Origin: Streptomyces sp.
GTDB taxonomy: Bacteria > Actinomycetota > Actinomycetes > Streptomycetales > Streptomycetaceae
NCBI RefSeq assembly: GCF_019510245.1
Contig: NZ_JAEKKT010000131.1
Location: forward strand, 1 to 64,000
Direction: 5' to 3'
DNA: 64,000 nt
Below the pieces are notes generated by a model. That model made no database searches. It was not told the DNA's origin and saw nothing but the letters and a program-made list of their open reading frames with translations. Made by a program: the position numbers and the translations under genes. Shown one piece after another: positions 26,406 through 34,808 of this stretch (positions are counted from its first letter, which is position 1; each line of letters opens with the position of its first letter).

Positions 26406-27361
26406 CCGTCCTCCCCGGACCGGGTCAGCCGCAGGTACACGGCGGAGAAGATGCCGAGCAGCACCAGGAGCATCACGCTGAGCGCGCAGGCGCCGCCGAA
26501 GTCGTTGTAGAGGAAGGCGTACTTGTAGATCAGGTAGAGCACGGTGACCGTGGCGTTCTCCGGGCCGCCGCCCGTGATGACGAACGGTTCGGTGAACACC
26601 TGCATGGTGGCGATGATCTGGAGCAGCATCAGCATGAGCACGACGAACCGGGTCTGGGGGATCGTCACGTGCCGGACGCGCTGCAGGAGGTTCGCGCCGT
26701 CCAGTTCGGCGGCCTCGTACAGCTCGCCGGGGATGGACTGGAGGGCGGCCAGGTAGATCAGGACGGTGCCGCCCATGTTGGCCCAGGTGGCCACGATCAC
26801 CAGGGAGACGAGCGCGGTGCCGGTGCCGTTGGTCCAGTTCGAGGTGGGCAGGTGCAGGAAGCGCAGCGTCTCGTTGGCGAGGCCGGCCCCCGGGTCGTAG
26901 AACCACTTCCACAGCAGGGCGCTGACCACCGGCGGGATCATCACCGGGAGGTAGACCACGACCCGGAAGAACGCCTTGGCGTGCCGCAGTTCGTTGAGGA
27001 CCAGGGCGAGGACGAAGGGGATCGCGAAGCCGATCAGCAGGGCCAGCAGCGTGAAGGTGAGGGTGTTGCGCCAGGCCGCCGAGAACTCGGGGTCGTGCAG
27101 GACCCGGGTGAAGTTGGCGGTGCCGACCCACTCGGCCGACGAGCCGGGCGTGTACTTCTGGAAGGAGATCACGACAGCGCGGATCGCCGGGTACCAGGAG
27201 AACAGGGCGAAGCAGATCAGTCCGCCGAGCAGGAACCCGTAGGCGCTGGCCTGGTCGGTGATCCGGCGCCGCCTCCGGTCCCCTGCCGGGGGCGGCGCCG
27301 GGGTCTGCCGGGCGCCGGCCGCCGCCTGGGCGGGTCGTCGCGCGGCCGTCTTGGTCGTCAC
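26402..27361 (-). CDS. CUT1 sugar ABC permease, MalF type
   Basis: This 319-residue protein has a basic, Ala/Pro-rich cytoplasmic N-terminus of about 35 residues and six membrane spans. The EAA loop is EAAELDGANLLQRVRHVTIP. The ATG lies only 3 bp after the binding-protein stop. Together with the MalG-type partner it forms the membrane channel of a sugar importer. Confidence 0.88.
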   Translation of the reverse strand: MTTKTAARRPAQAAAGARQTPAPPPAGDRRRRRITDQASAYGFLLGGLICFALFSWYPAIRAVVISFQKYTPGSSAEWVGTANFTRVLHDPEFSAAWRNTLTFTLLALLIGFAIPFVLALVLNELRHAKAFFRVVVYLPVMIPPVVSALLWKWFYDPGAGLANETLRFLHLPTSNWTNGTGTALVSLVIVATWANMGGTVLIYLAALQSIPGELYEAAELDGANLLQRVRHVTIPQTRFVVLMLMLLQIIATMQVFTEPFVITGGGPENATVTVLYLIYKYAFLYNDFGGACALSVMLLVLLGIFSAVYLRLTRSGEDG

Positions 27362-27364
27362 GGG

Positions 27365-28717
27365 TCAGCCCCTGGCCAGGATGCCGTCGATCTTGTCGTT
27401 GGCGTCCTTGAGGAGCTGGTCGATGTCGGCGTCCTTCTTGGTGAGGACCGCGGAGACGGTGCCGTCGAGGACGGAGTAGATCTGCTGGGCGTCCGGCGGC
27501 TCGATCTTCATCTGCAGCGACTGGTTGCCGTCCAGGAACGCCTGGTAGTTCTCCACCGGCACGTTGGCGTTGGCCTTCTTGACCGCCTGGTCCTTGGCGT
27601 CGGCGGCGCCGGTGAACAGGCGCGGCTCGGGCAGGCCGACGGGCGCGTTGTTCTTCTTGGCGCGGGCGTAGTCGCCGAGGAAGCCGTCACCGGGCGTGAG
27701 GAACATGGAGTCGAGCCACTTGAGGCCGGCCCGGATCTGGGCGGGGGTGTCCTTCTTGTTGAACATGTAGCCGTCGCCGCCGATGAGCGTGCCCTTGCCG
27801 CCGGGCATCGGGCCGAGGGCGAGGTCCTTGTAGTTGCCGCCCTTCTCCTTCACCAGGATCGGGATGTTGTCCGGCGCCGAGAGGTACATCCCGAGCTTGC
27901 CGGAACCCATCATCTGCTGCACGTCGTTGATGATCAGCAGCTGCTTGCTGCCCATCGAGTCGTCGCTCCAGCGCATGTCGTGCAGGTTCTGCAGGACCGC
28001 GTGGCCCTCGGGGGTGTCGACGGTCGCCGACCTGCCGTCGGCCGACACCACGTCCCCGCCCTGTGAGTACATCTCCGCGGTGAAGTGCCAGCCGCCCTGG
28101 TTCTGGGCGCTGTAGTCGGCGTACCCGACGGTCCCGTTGCCGAGCGCGGCGATCTTCCTGGCGTCGGCGCGGACCTCGTCCCAGGTCGTCGGCGGCTTGT
28201 CGGGGTCGAGGCCGGCCTGCTGGAAGAGCTTGCGGTTGTAGATCAGGCCCATCGAGTAGCCGGTGCGCGGGATGCCGTAGACCTTGCCGTCGACGGTGTA
28301 GATGTCCCGCAGCTGCTTCTGGATGGTGTCGTAGCTCTTCAAGTCCTTGAGGTACGGCGTGAGGTCGGCCGCCTGGTTGATGTCCACGACGTGCCTGGCG
28401 TCGGTGAAGTACGTGTAGAACACGTCCTCCATCTGGCCCCCGGCGAGTTTGGCGTCGAAGGTCTTCGGGTCCTGGCAGGGGAACGCGTCGTGCGCGACGA
28501 CGTCGATGTCCGGGTTCTTCTTCTCGAAGGCGGCGATGTCCTGCTCGAAGAAGGACCGGTCGACCTTGGCGCTCTTCGGCGGCTCGCAGTTGACGGTGAT
28601 GCGTGTCCTGCCGCTGCCCGCGTCGTCGTCGCCCGACCCGCAGGCCGTGGCGGAGAGCGCGAGTGAGGAACAGACGCCGAACGCGACGAGAGCACGGCGG
28701 AACCCGGTGCTGGACAT
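27365..28717 (-). CDS. CUT1 sugar-binding lipoprotein, alpha-glucoside type
   Basis: This 450-residue exported lipoprotein has a signal peptide with lipobox SATAC (Cys at about residue 26) and a long Gly/Asp linker. The mature part resembles MalE/AglE solute-binding proteins: IAAFEKKNPDIDVVAHDAF near the start, GKVYGIPRTGYSMGLIYNR in the hinge region, and LIGGDGYMFNKKD later. The ATG at 28717 follows a GGGGGG stretch; an upstream in-frame ATG at 28783 would place the signal peptide internally and is rejected. It is the first gene of the alpha-glucan operon. Confidence 0.88.
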   Translation of the reverse strand: MSSTGFRRALVAFGVCSSLALSATACGSGDDDAGSGRTRITVNCEPPKSAKVDRSFFEQDIAAFEKKNPDIDVVAHDAFPCQDPKTFDAKLAGGQMEDVFYTYFTDARHVVDINQAADLTPYLKDLKSYDTIQKQLRDIYTVDGKVYGIPRTGYSMGLIYNRKLFQQAGLDPDKPPTTWDEVRADARKIAALGNGTVGYADYSAQNQGGWHFTAEMYSQGGDVVSADGRSATVDTPEGHAVLQNLHDMRWSDDSMGSKQLLIINDVQQMMGSGKLGMYLSAPDNIPILVKEKGGNYKDLALGPMPGGKGTLIGGDGYMFNKKDTPAQIRAGLKWLDSMFLTPGDGFLGDYARAKKNNAPVGLPEPRLFTGAADAKDQAVKKANANVPVENYQAFLDGNQSLQMKIEPPDAQQIYSVLDGTVSAVLTKKDADIDQLLKDANDKIDGILARG

Positions 28718-28858
28718 CGGTGGACCCCCCAGAACAGGAGCAGTTGGGCGCCGCACCGGGACCGGTGGGCGCCGCACACTCAAGCACCGGCAGCACCGCC
28801 GCGCAAGATGTCACGCAGAATCTGTAATTATTCGACAGTGGATGGGATCTACCGGGCC

Positions 28859-29854
28859 TCAGCCTTTCGGCGCTTGCGCGGTCGACCCCCGGACGACCAG
28901 CTCGGGCTCGAACAGCAGCTCCTCCGCCGGCACGACGGTGCCGCCGATCTGCGCGTTGAGCAGCTCGACGGCGGCCCTGCCCATGGCCTCGATGGGCTGG
29001 CGGACGGTGGTGAGCGGGGGCTCGGTGCAGTTCATGAACGCCGAGTCGTCGTAGCCCACGACCGAGACCCGGGCGGGCACCTCGTACCCCTTGCGGCGCG
29101 CCGCGCGGACGGCGCCCAGGGCGAGGGGGTCGCTGGCGCAGATGATGCCGGTGACGCCCCGGTCGATGAGCCGGGCCGCGGCCGCGCGGCCGCCCTCGAT
29201 GGAGAAGATCGCACGGGCCACGAACTCGTCGGGCACGCCGCCGACGGCCCGCGCCGCCGCCAGCTTGCGGGCCGAGGGGACGTGGTCGCCGGGGCCGAGG
29301 ACCAAGCCGATGCGCTCGTGCCCCAGGGAGGCGAGGTGCCGCCAGGCCTGCTCGACGGCGACGGCGTCGTCGCAGGAGACGCCCGGGAAGCCGAGGTGCT
29401 CGATGGCCGCGTTGACCAGCACCACCGGGATGTTGCGGTCGGCGAGCAGCCGGTAGTGGTCGTGCGGCGCCTCGGCCTGGGCGTAGAGCCCGCCGGCGAA
29501 CACCACGCCGGAGACCTGCTGTTGCAGCAGCAGCTCCACGTAGTCCGCCTCGGAGACCCCGCCCTTGGTCTGCGTGCACAGCACGGGCGTGAGGCCGAGC
29601 TGGGCCAGGGCGCCGCCGATGACCTCGGCGAACGCCGGGAAGATGGGGTTCTGGAGCTCGGGCAGGACCAGACCGACGAGCCGGGCGCGTTCACCGCGCA
29701 GCTGGGTGGGGCGTTCGTACCCGAGCACGTCGAGGGCCGAGAGCACCGCCTGCCGGGTCGCCTCGGAGACCCCCGGCTTGCCGTTGAGCACCCGGCTGAC
29801 CGTGGCCTCGCTGACCCCGACCTTCTTGGCTACTTCCGCAAGTCGTCGCGTCAT
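28859..29854 (-). CDS. LacI family regulator of the alpha-glucan operon
   Basis: The 331-residue repressor has an N-terminal HTH (RRLAEVAKKVGVSEATVSRVLNGK, shown from residue 3) and a sugar-sensing domain with SVVGYDDSAF near the end. Within Streptomyces it resembles MalR/AglR regulators placed before CUT1 operons. It is in the same direction as the importer, 141 bp upstream, so it may be co-transcribed or have its own promoter. An inverted repeat of TTACGCAA/TTGCGTAA lies just before its start and suggests autoregulation. Confidence 0.86.
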   Translation of the reverse strand: MTRRLAEVAKKVGVSEATVSRVLNGKPGVSEATRQAVLSALDVLGYERPTQLRGERARLVGLVLPELQNPIFPAFAEVIGGALAQLGLTPVLCTQTKGGVSEADYVELLLQQQVSGVVFAGGLYAQAEAPHDHYRLLADRNIPVVLVNAAIEHLGFPGVSCDDAVAVEQAWRHLASLGHERIGLVLGPGDHVPSARKLAAARAVGGVPDEFVARAIFSIEGGRAAAARLIDRGVTGIICASDPLALGAVRAARRKGYEVPARVSVVGYDDSAFMNCTEPPLTTVRQPIEAMGRAAVELLNAQIGGTVVPAEELLFEPELVVRGSTAQAPKG

Positions 29855-29874
29855 GCACGCAAGAGTAGCGCAAT

Positions 29875-29895
29875 TTACGCAAGCCTTTTGCGTAA
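29875..29895. promoter_or_regulatory. Inverted repeat upstream of the alpha-glucan LacI gene
   Basis: TTACGCAA (29875-29882) and TTGCGTAA (29888-29895) are perfect inverted arms around GCCTT, 21 bp upstream of the regulator's ATG. The partly matching GCGCAA (29869-29873 region) lies next to it. It is a good autoregulatory operator candidate. Confidence 0.5.
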
Positions 29896-29911
29896 CGGCC
29901 TGGATGAAGGG

Positions 29912-30748
29912 TCAGACGCGGCTGGCGGTCGCCGTGTCGGCCGAAAGCCGTTGCGCGACGTAGATCGGGACGACGGACAGCAGCACGAGCACCGCCGCCA
30001 CCACGTTCACCACCGGCGCCTGCTGCGGGCGGGTCATGTTGTCGAAGATCCACAGGGGCAGGGTCTGGACGCCCGGACCGGCGGTGAAGGTGGTGACCAC
30101 GATCTCGTCGAAGGAGAGCGCGAAGGCGAGCAGCCCGCCCGCGAGCAGCGCCGAGCGCACCAGGGGGAAGGTGACGTCGGCGAAGGCGCGGAAGGTGTCG
30201 GCGCCCAGGTCGGCCGCCGCCTCCTCATAGCTGCCGGCGGTGCGGCGCAGCCGGGCGACGACGTTGTTGAAGACGATCACCACGCAGAAGGTGGCGTGCC
30301 CGACGACCACGGTGAACAGGCCGAGCCCGACGCCGAGCGGCTCGAGGACCGTGCTGAAGGCCGAGTTGAGGGCGATGCCGGTGACGATGCCGGGCAGCGC
30401 GATCGGCAGCACGACCACGAAGGAGAGCGCGTCGCGGCCGAAGAAGCGGTACCGGGCGACCGCGAAGGCGATCAGCGTGCCGAGCACCAGGGCGATCGCA
30501 GTGGCACCGAGCCCGGCCCTGACGGAGGTCCACAGGGCCTCGCGGGCGCCGGAGCTGTGCCAGGCGGCCGACCACCAGCGGGTGGTCAGGCCGGGCGGCG
30601 GCCAGCTCGCGCTGCGGTCCGGGTTGAGGGAGTTGACGAGGACCAGCAGCAACGGCACGTAGATCACGGCGAAGCCGAGGGCGGCGGCGAGGCGGAGGGC
30701 GACACGGGCGGGCCGGGAGAGTGTCATGTGTGACATGTGACATAGCAC
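29912..30748 (-). CDS. Polyamine-type ABC permease, PotC-like
   Basis: This 278-residue permease has about six spans and the docking loop EEAAADLGADTFRAFADVTFP, which is PotC/PotI-like. FALSFDEIVVTTFTAG is a strong PotC signature. The ATG at 30748 has AGGGTG five bases upstream; later in-frame ATGs at 30736 and 30727 are possible. It follows the PotB-like gene after 7 bp and is the last gene of the transporter operon. Confidence 0.87.
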   Translation of the reverse strand: MLCHMSHMTLSRPARVALRLAAALGFAVIYVPLLLVLVNSLNPDRSASWPPPGLTTRWWSAAWHSSGAREALWTSVRAGLGATAIALVLGTLIAFAVARYRFFGRDALSFVVVLPIALPGIVTGIALNSAFSTVLEPLGVGLGLFTVVVGHATFCVVIVFNNVVARLRRTAGSYEEAAADLGADTFRAFADVTFPLVRSALLAGGLLAFALSFDEIVVTTFTAGPGVQTLPLWIFDNMTRPQQAPVVNVVAAVLVLLSVVPIYVAQRLSADTATASRV

Positions 30749-30755
30749 CCTGTTG

Positions 30756-31619
30756 TCAGAGGCTGCTCAACGCCCCCGTCCGCCGCATCGCCAGCAGGTA
30801 CAGCACGATGACGACGACCGGGACGGTGGCGAGGGCGGCGGCCATGGGCAGGTTGAGTTCGATGTTGGCGTAGACGAGGTTGCCGATGAGCTGGGTCTTG
30901 CCGCCGACGATCTGCACGGTGATGTAGTCGCCGAGGCTGAGCGAGAAGGTGAACACCGATCCGGCGGCGACCGACGGCAGCACCATCGGCAGCACCACGG
31001 ACCGGAAGGTCCGCCCCGCCCGGGCGCCCAGGTCCGCCGAGGCGTCGAGGAGGGTCTCGGGCAGCTGCTCCAGCGCGGTGTGGATCGGCAGGATCATGTA
31101 GGGCAGCCACAGGTAGGTCAGAGTCAGCACGGTGGCCGGCAGTCCGAAGCCCGGCCCGCTCAGCCCGAACGGCTTCAGCAGCCAGTCGGCGAGCCCGCCC
31201 TCGGACAGGATCAGCCGCCACGCGTACACCTTGACCAGGTAACTCGCCCACAGCGGCGTGAGGATGGCGACCACGAGGAGCGGGCGCCGGCTCGGCTTGG
31301 CGATGCGGGCGGTGTAGAAGGCGACCGGGAAGGCGAGCACCGCGCACAGGGCGGTCACCGCGAGGGCGACGCCGACGCTGCGCAGGATCACCTGCCGGAA
31401 CACCGGCGTCGTGAACAGCTCGTGGAAGTTGTCGGTCGACCAGACCTTGACGACCTCGGAGGTGAAGGAGTCCGTCGTCCAGAACGCGGAGACGAACAGC
31501 ACGGCCAGTGAGCCGAGATAGAGCACCGCCAGCCACAGCAGCGGGGCGGTCAGCAGCAGCGCGAGGCGGAGCCGGGGGCGCCGGTGCAGCGCCCCCGCGG
31601 TCCGGGTGAGCAGGGCCAT
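30756..31619 (-). CDS. Polyamine-type ABC permease, PotB-like
   Basis: This 287-residue inner-membrane protein has six spans. The segment DASADLGARAGRTFRSVVLP is the ATPase-docking loop and VFTFSLSLGDYITVQIVGG is characteristic of PotB/PotH permeases. The ATG lies 3 bp after the binding-protein stop. It partners with the PotC-like permease downstream. Confidence 0.87.
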   Translation of the reverse strand: MALLTRTAGALHRRPRLRLALLLTAPLLWLAVLYLGSLAVLFVSAFWTTDSFTSEVVKVWSTDNFHELFTTPVFRQVILRSVGVALAVTALCAVLAFPVAFYTARIAKPSRRPLLVVAILTPLWASYLVKVYAWRLILSEGGLADWLLKPFGLSGPGFGLPATVLTLTYLWLPYMILPIHTALEQLPETLLDASADLGARAGRTFRSVVLPMVLPSVAAGSVFTFSLSLGDYITVQIVGGKTQLIGNLVYANIELNLPMAAALATVPVVVIVLYLLAMRRTGALSSL

Positions 31620-31622
31620 GGG

Positions 31623-32813
31623 TCAGCCCTTGATCTCGGTCCAGGCCTGTACCCACTTGGCGTACGGCACGCACGTGACGTCGGTGCGGCCGTCCAGGCA
31701 CTGCTCGATGGGCGTGTTCCAGAAGGCGATGTTCTTCCAGTAGCTCTCGTCGGCCGCGTGGTAGGTCGTGCAGAAGTTCTTGTCGCTGGTCAGGGCGCAG
31801 GCCTTGGCGTTGGCGGGGGCCTCGCCGAAGTACTCGGCGACCTCGGCGTTGACCTTCGGGGAGACGATCCAGTTCAGCCATTTGTAGGCGCAGTTGGGGT
31901 GCTTGGCCTTGGCGGAGACCATCCAGGTGTCGGACCAGCCGGTGGAGCCCTCCTTGGGCACGAAGGCCTTCACCTTGGCGCCCTCGCCGGCGGCCAGGTT
32001 GGCGATGACCTGCCAGCTGGTGCCGATGACGGAGTCGCCGCTCTTGAAGGCGGAGATCTCCTTGAGGTAGTCGCTCCAGTACTCGCCGATGTCCGCGTTC
32101 TGCTTCTTCAGCAGGGCCACGGCCGCGTCGAACTGCTTCTGGTCGAGCGCGTAGGGGTCCTTGATCTTCAGCTCGGGCTTGGTGGCCTTGAGGTACAGGG
32201 CCGCGTCGGCGATGTAGATCGGCGAGTCGTAGGCGGTGACATGGCCCTTGTACGCGCCGGCGTCGTCGAAGACGGCCGACCAGGAGGTGGGCGCGGGGCT
32301 GACCTTCTGGGTGTTGTACATCAGCAGGTTGGCGCCGCGGCCGTGCGGGATGCCGTACATCTGGCCCTTGACCGAGTTCCAGGCACCGTTCTTCAGGCCG
32401 CTGAAGACGTCCTTGTAGTTCGGAACGAGCTTGGTGTTGACCGGGGCCGCGTCGCCGGAGGCGATCAGGCGCAGGGAGGCGTCGCCGGAGGCGGAGACGG
32501 CGTCGTACTGGCCGGTCTTCATCAGTTTGACCATCTCGTCGGAGCTCGCGGCGACCTTGGAGTTGACCTGGCAACCGGTCTGCTTCTCGAAGTCGGTGAC
32601 CCAGTCCACCTTGGGGTCGTCGGAGCCGTCCTCGACGTAGCCGGCCCAGGCGATCAGGTTCACCTGGCCCTCGGACCTGCCGAGTTCGGCCAGGGGCTTG
32701 AGGTCGGGCGGGTTGAGGCCGGTCGAGGAGCCGGAGCCGGAGGAGCCGCAGGCGGTGGCGGCCAGCAGCAGCGCGGCGAAGGCGGCCGCGGTGAGGGGAC
32801 GGGTGAGGCGCAC
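31623..32813 (-). CDS. Polyamine-type substrate-binding lipoprotein, PotD-like
   Basis: This 396-residue exported lipoprotein has signal peptide LLLAATAC (lipobox Cys at about residue 22). The mature sequence has the PotD/PotF pattern: INLIAWAGYVE-like start (VNLIAWAGYVEDG), DFEKQTGCQVNSKV, PHGRGANLLMYN and AYKWLNWIVSPKV. Several extra cysteines near the C-terminus (CALTSDKNFC, CLDGRTDVTC) could form disulfides outside the membrane. The GTG start follows GGAG with seven-base spacing. The ligand may be putrescine, spermidine or a GABA-like amine; not decidable here. Confidence 0.86.
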   Translation of the reverse strand: MRLTRPLTAAAFAALLLAATACGSSGSGSSTGLNPPDLKPLAELGRSEGQVNLIAWAGYVEDGSDDPKVDWVTDFEKQTGCQVNSKVAASSDEMVKLMKTGQYDAVSASGDASLRLIASGDAAPVNTKLVPNYKDVFSGLKNGAWNSVKGQMYGIPHGRGANLLMYNTQKVSPAPTSWSAVFDDAGAYKGHVTAYDSPIYIADAALYLKATKPELKIKDPYALDQKQFDAAVALLKKQNADIGEYWSDYLKEISAFKSGDSVIGTSWQVIANLAAGEGAKVKAFVPKEGSTGWSDTWMVSAKAKHPNCAYKWLNWIVSPKVNAEVAEYFGEAPANAKACALTSDKNFCTTYHAADESYWKNIAFWNTPIEQCLDGRTDVTCVPYAKWVQAWTEIKG

Positions 32814-32874
32814 GGCGTACTCCAGACGTGAGGGACGGCGGATCCGGACGTGAGGGGACGGCGGGTCGGGCGGG

Positions 32875-33906
32875 TCAGTCGGGGACGCGGACGGTGTGCC
32901 GGCGCGGCCAGCGCAGCCGGACGCGGGTGCCGCGGTAGGCGGTGACGTCCTCGGCGGAGGTGTCGAGGTTCTGCTGGAGCGCGGTGAGGCGGCCGCCGCC
33001 GTCCAGGTCGACCAGGAAGCGGGTGGCGTCGCCGAGGTAGACCACCTCGGCGACGGTGCCGTGCGCGGTGACCTGCCCTTCCGGGTCCGGGTCGGCGGTC
33101 TCGCCGAGGACCCGGATCTTCTCCGGGCGGACGCTGTGGGTGCCGCTCTCGCCGAGCACGCGCAGCGCGGTCTCGCCGGTGAGCAGGTTGGAGGTGCCGA
33201 CGAAGGAGGCGACGAACGAGGTCTCGGGGCGTTCGTAGATCTCGGCGGGGGTGCCGACCTGTTCGATGCGGCCCTGGTGGAAGACGGCGACGCGGTCGCT
33301 CATCGTCAGGGCCTCCTCCTGGTCGTGGGTGACGAAGACGAAGGTGATGCCGACCTCGCGCTGCAGGGCCTTGAGTTCGATCTGCATCTGCTCGCGGAGT
33401 TTCAGGTCGAGGGCGCCGAGGGGCTCGTCCAGGAGCAGCACACGAGGGCGTCCGACGAGGGCGCGGGCGAGGGCGACGCGCTGGCGCTGGCCGCCGGAGA
33501 GCTGGGAGGGGCGCCGGGTGCCGTAGCCGTCGAGGCGGACCTCGGCGAGGGCCTTGCGGGCGCGGACCAGGCGTTCGGCCTTGTGGACGCCGCGGACCTT
33601 GAGGGAGTAGGCGACGTTCTGCTCGACGCTCATGTGCGGGAACAGGGCGTAGTCCTGGAAGACGGTGTGCACGTCGCGTTCGAAGGGGGCGCGGCGGGTG
33701 ACGTCCTGCCCGGCCAGCTCGATCGTGCCCGAGGTGGGCGTCTCGAAGCCGGCGATCAGGCGCAGCACGGTGGTCTTGCCGGAGCCGGAGGGGCCGAGCA
33801 TCGAGAAGAACTCGCCGTCCCGGATCTCCAGGTCGACCCCGGCCACGGCGCTCGTGTCGCCGAACGACTTCCGCAGATCCCGCAACCGGATCGCGCTGGC
33901 CTCCAT
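32875..33906 (-). CDS. Polyamine-type ABC ATPase, PotA-like
   Basis: This 343-residue ATPase has Walker [11 protein letters not shown]-loop [10 protein letters not shown], signature LSGGQRQR, Walker [12 protein letters not shown] and H-loop [11 protein letters not shown]-terminal TOBE-type regulatory domain follows ([11 protein letters not shown]). The ATG at 33906 is preceded by GAGAGG; an upstream ATG at 33969 would add 21 residues without a ribosome site. It is first in the operon order potA-potD-potB-potC. Confidence 0.88.
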   Translation of the reverse strand: MEASAIRLRDLRKSFGDTSAVAGVDLEIRDGEFFSMLGPSGSGKTTVLRLIAGFETPTSGTIELAGQDVTRRAPFERDVHTVFQDYALFPHMSVEQNVAYSLKVRGVHKAERLVRARKALAEVRLDGYGTRRPSQLSGGQRQRVALARALVGRPRVLLLDEPLGALDLKLREQMQIELKALQREVGITFVFVTHDQEEALTMSDRVAVFHQGRIEQVGTPAEIYERPETSFVASFVGTSNLLTGETALRVLGESGTHSVRPEKIRVLGETADPDPEGQVTAHGTVAEVVYLGDATRFLVDLDGGGRLTALQQNLDTSAEDVTAYRGTRVRLRWPRRHTVRVPD

Positions 33907-33957
33907 GGGCGGGAACCTCTCTGCCGCTCTCGTGCGTTGCACCTGGTGATCGGAAAG

Positions 33958-33978
33958 ATATGAAGTCATAGTTCACAT
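33958..33978. promoter_or_regulatory. Candidate GntR/FadR-type operator between potA-like and regulator genes
   Basis: ATATGAA (33958-33964) and TTCACAT (33972-33978) are near-perfect inverted arms. Nested within is TATGA-AG-TCATA (33959-33970), also symmetric. It lies in the divergent intergenic region, 50 bp before the FadR-type start. Confidence 0.4.
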
Positions 33979-34029
33979 CTCAAGACCCTTCCGAGGTAAA
34001 GGTTGGGTCAACGCATAGGGTGGTGGGCC

Positions 34030-34770
34030 GTGAGACAGCACCAGACCGTGGGCGGGGCCCGGAAGGCCGTCTTCGCCCCGGTGGACAGCGGGGCCCGGGT
34101 CGACGCCGTGGTCCGCCGGATCGGCGACGCCATCGAGCTCGGGCTGCTCTCCGACGGGGAGCAGCTGCCCGGCGAGACCGAGCTGGCGGGACGGCTCGGG
34201 GTCTCCACGGTGACCCTGCGGGAGGCGCTGATGGCCCTGCGCCAGCAGGGACTGGTCGTCACCCGCCGGGGCCGGGGCGGCGGCAGCTTCGTGTCCTCCC
34301 CGGAGGTGCCGGACCGGGAGCGGCTCACGCAGCGGCTGCGCGGCTGGAGCCCCGAGGAGCTGCGCGACCTCGGCGACCACTGGGCGGCCCTGTCCGGCAC
34401 CGCCGCCGAGCTCGCGGCGCAGCGCACCGAGGACCACGACCTCGACCAGCTCCGCCGGACCACCGAGGAGCTGCGGTGGGCGCCGGACGCGGCGGCGCGC
34501 AGCCGGGTGTACGGCCGCTTCCACGTGGAGCTGGCCGCCGCCGCCCAGTCGGCCCGGCTCACCCGGGAACAGGTCGCGCTGCAGGCGGAGGTCGGGGCGC
34601 TGCTGTGCCTTGTGCTCGGGGACGACGAATATCGTGAAGAGGTGGCGGACCGTCACCGGTCCGTGATCTCGGCCGTGCAGGATGGGGCGCACACATCGGC
34701 CAGGGAGCTGGCCGAGCGGTGCGTACGGGGCTCGACGGCGCGGCTCATCGCCCTGCGGCTGGCCCTGTAG
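34030..34770 (+). CDS. FadR-type GntR family regulator
   Basis: The 246-residue protein has a GntR winged HTH (LPGETELAGRLGVSTVTLRE; GLVVTRRGRGGGSFV). A C-terminal helical FCD domain follows, with candidate metal ligands in GRFHVELAAAA and DRHRSVISAV. The GTG at 34030 with GGGTGG upstream is chosen; a TTG at 34003 with GAGG six bases before it is an alternative. It is divergent from the Pot-like importer and 38 bp upstream of the Cache protein gene. It probably represses the importer in response to the transported amine or its catabolite (inference). Confidence 0.83.
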   Translation: MRQHQTVGGARKAVFAPVDSGARVDAVVRRIGDAIELGLLSDGEQLPGETELAGRLGVSTVTLREALMALRQQGLVVTRRGRGGGSFVSSPEVPDRERLTQRLRGWSPEELRDLGDHWAALSGTAAELAAQRTEDHDLDQLRRTTEELRWAPDAAARSRVYGRFHVELAAAAQSARLTREQVALQAEVGALLCLVLGDDEYREEVADRHRSVISAVQDGAHTSARELAERCVRGSTARLIALRLAL

Positions 34771-34808
34771 CCGCGCCGCGCCCGCTCCCCCGTCCGCCGG
34801 AGGGCACC

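Noticed and set aside
28800..28832. Operator for the alpha-glucan LacI protein before the binding-protein gene
   Set aside because: Only imperfect half-sites (CTGCGTGA, TTGCGC) in direct orientation are present; too weak to list as a feature.
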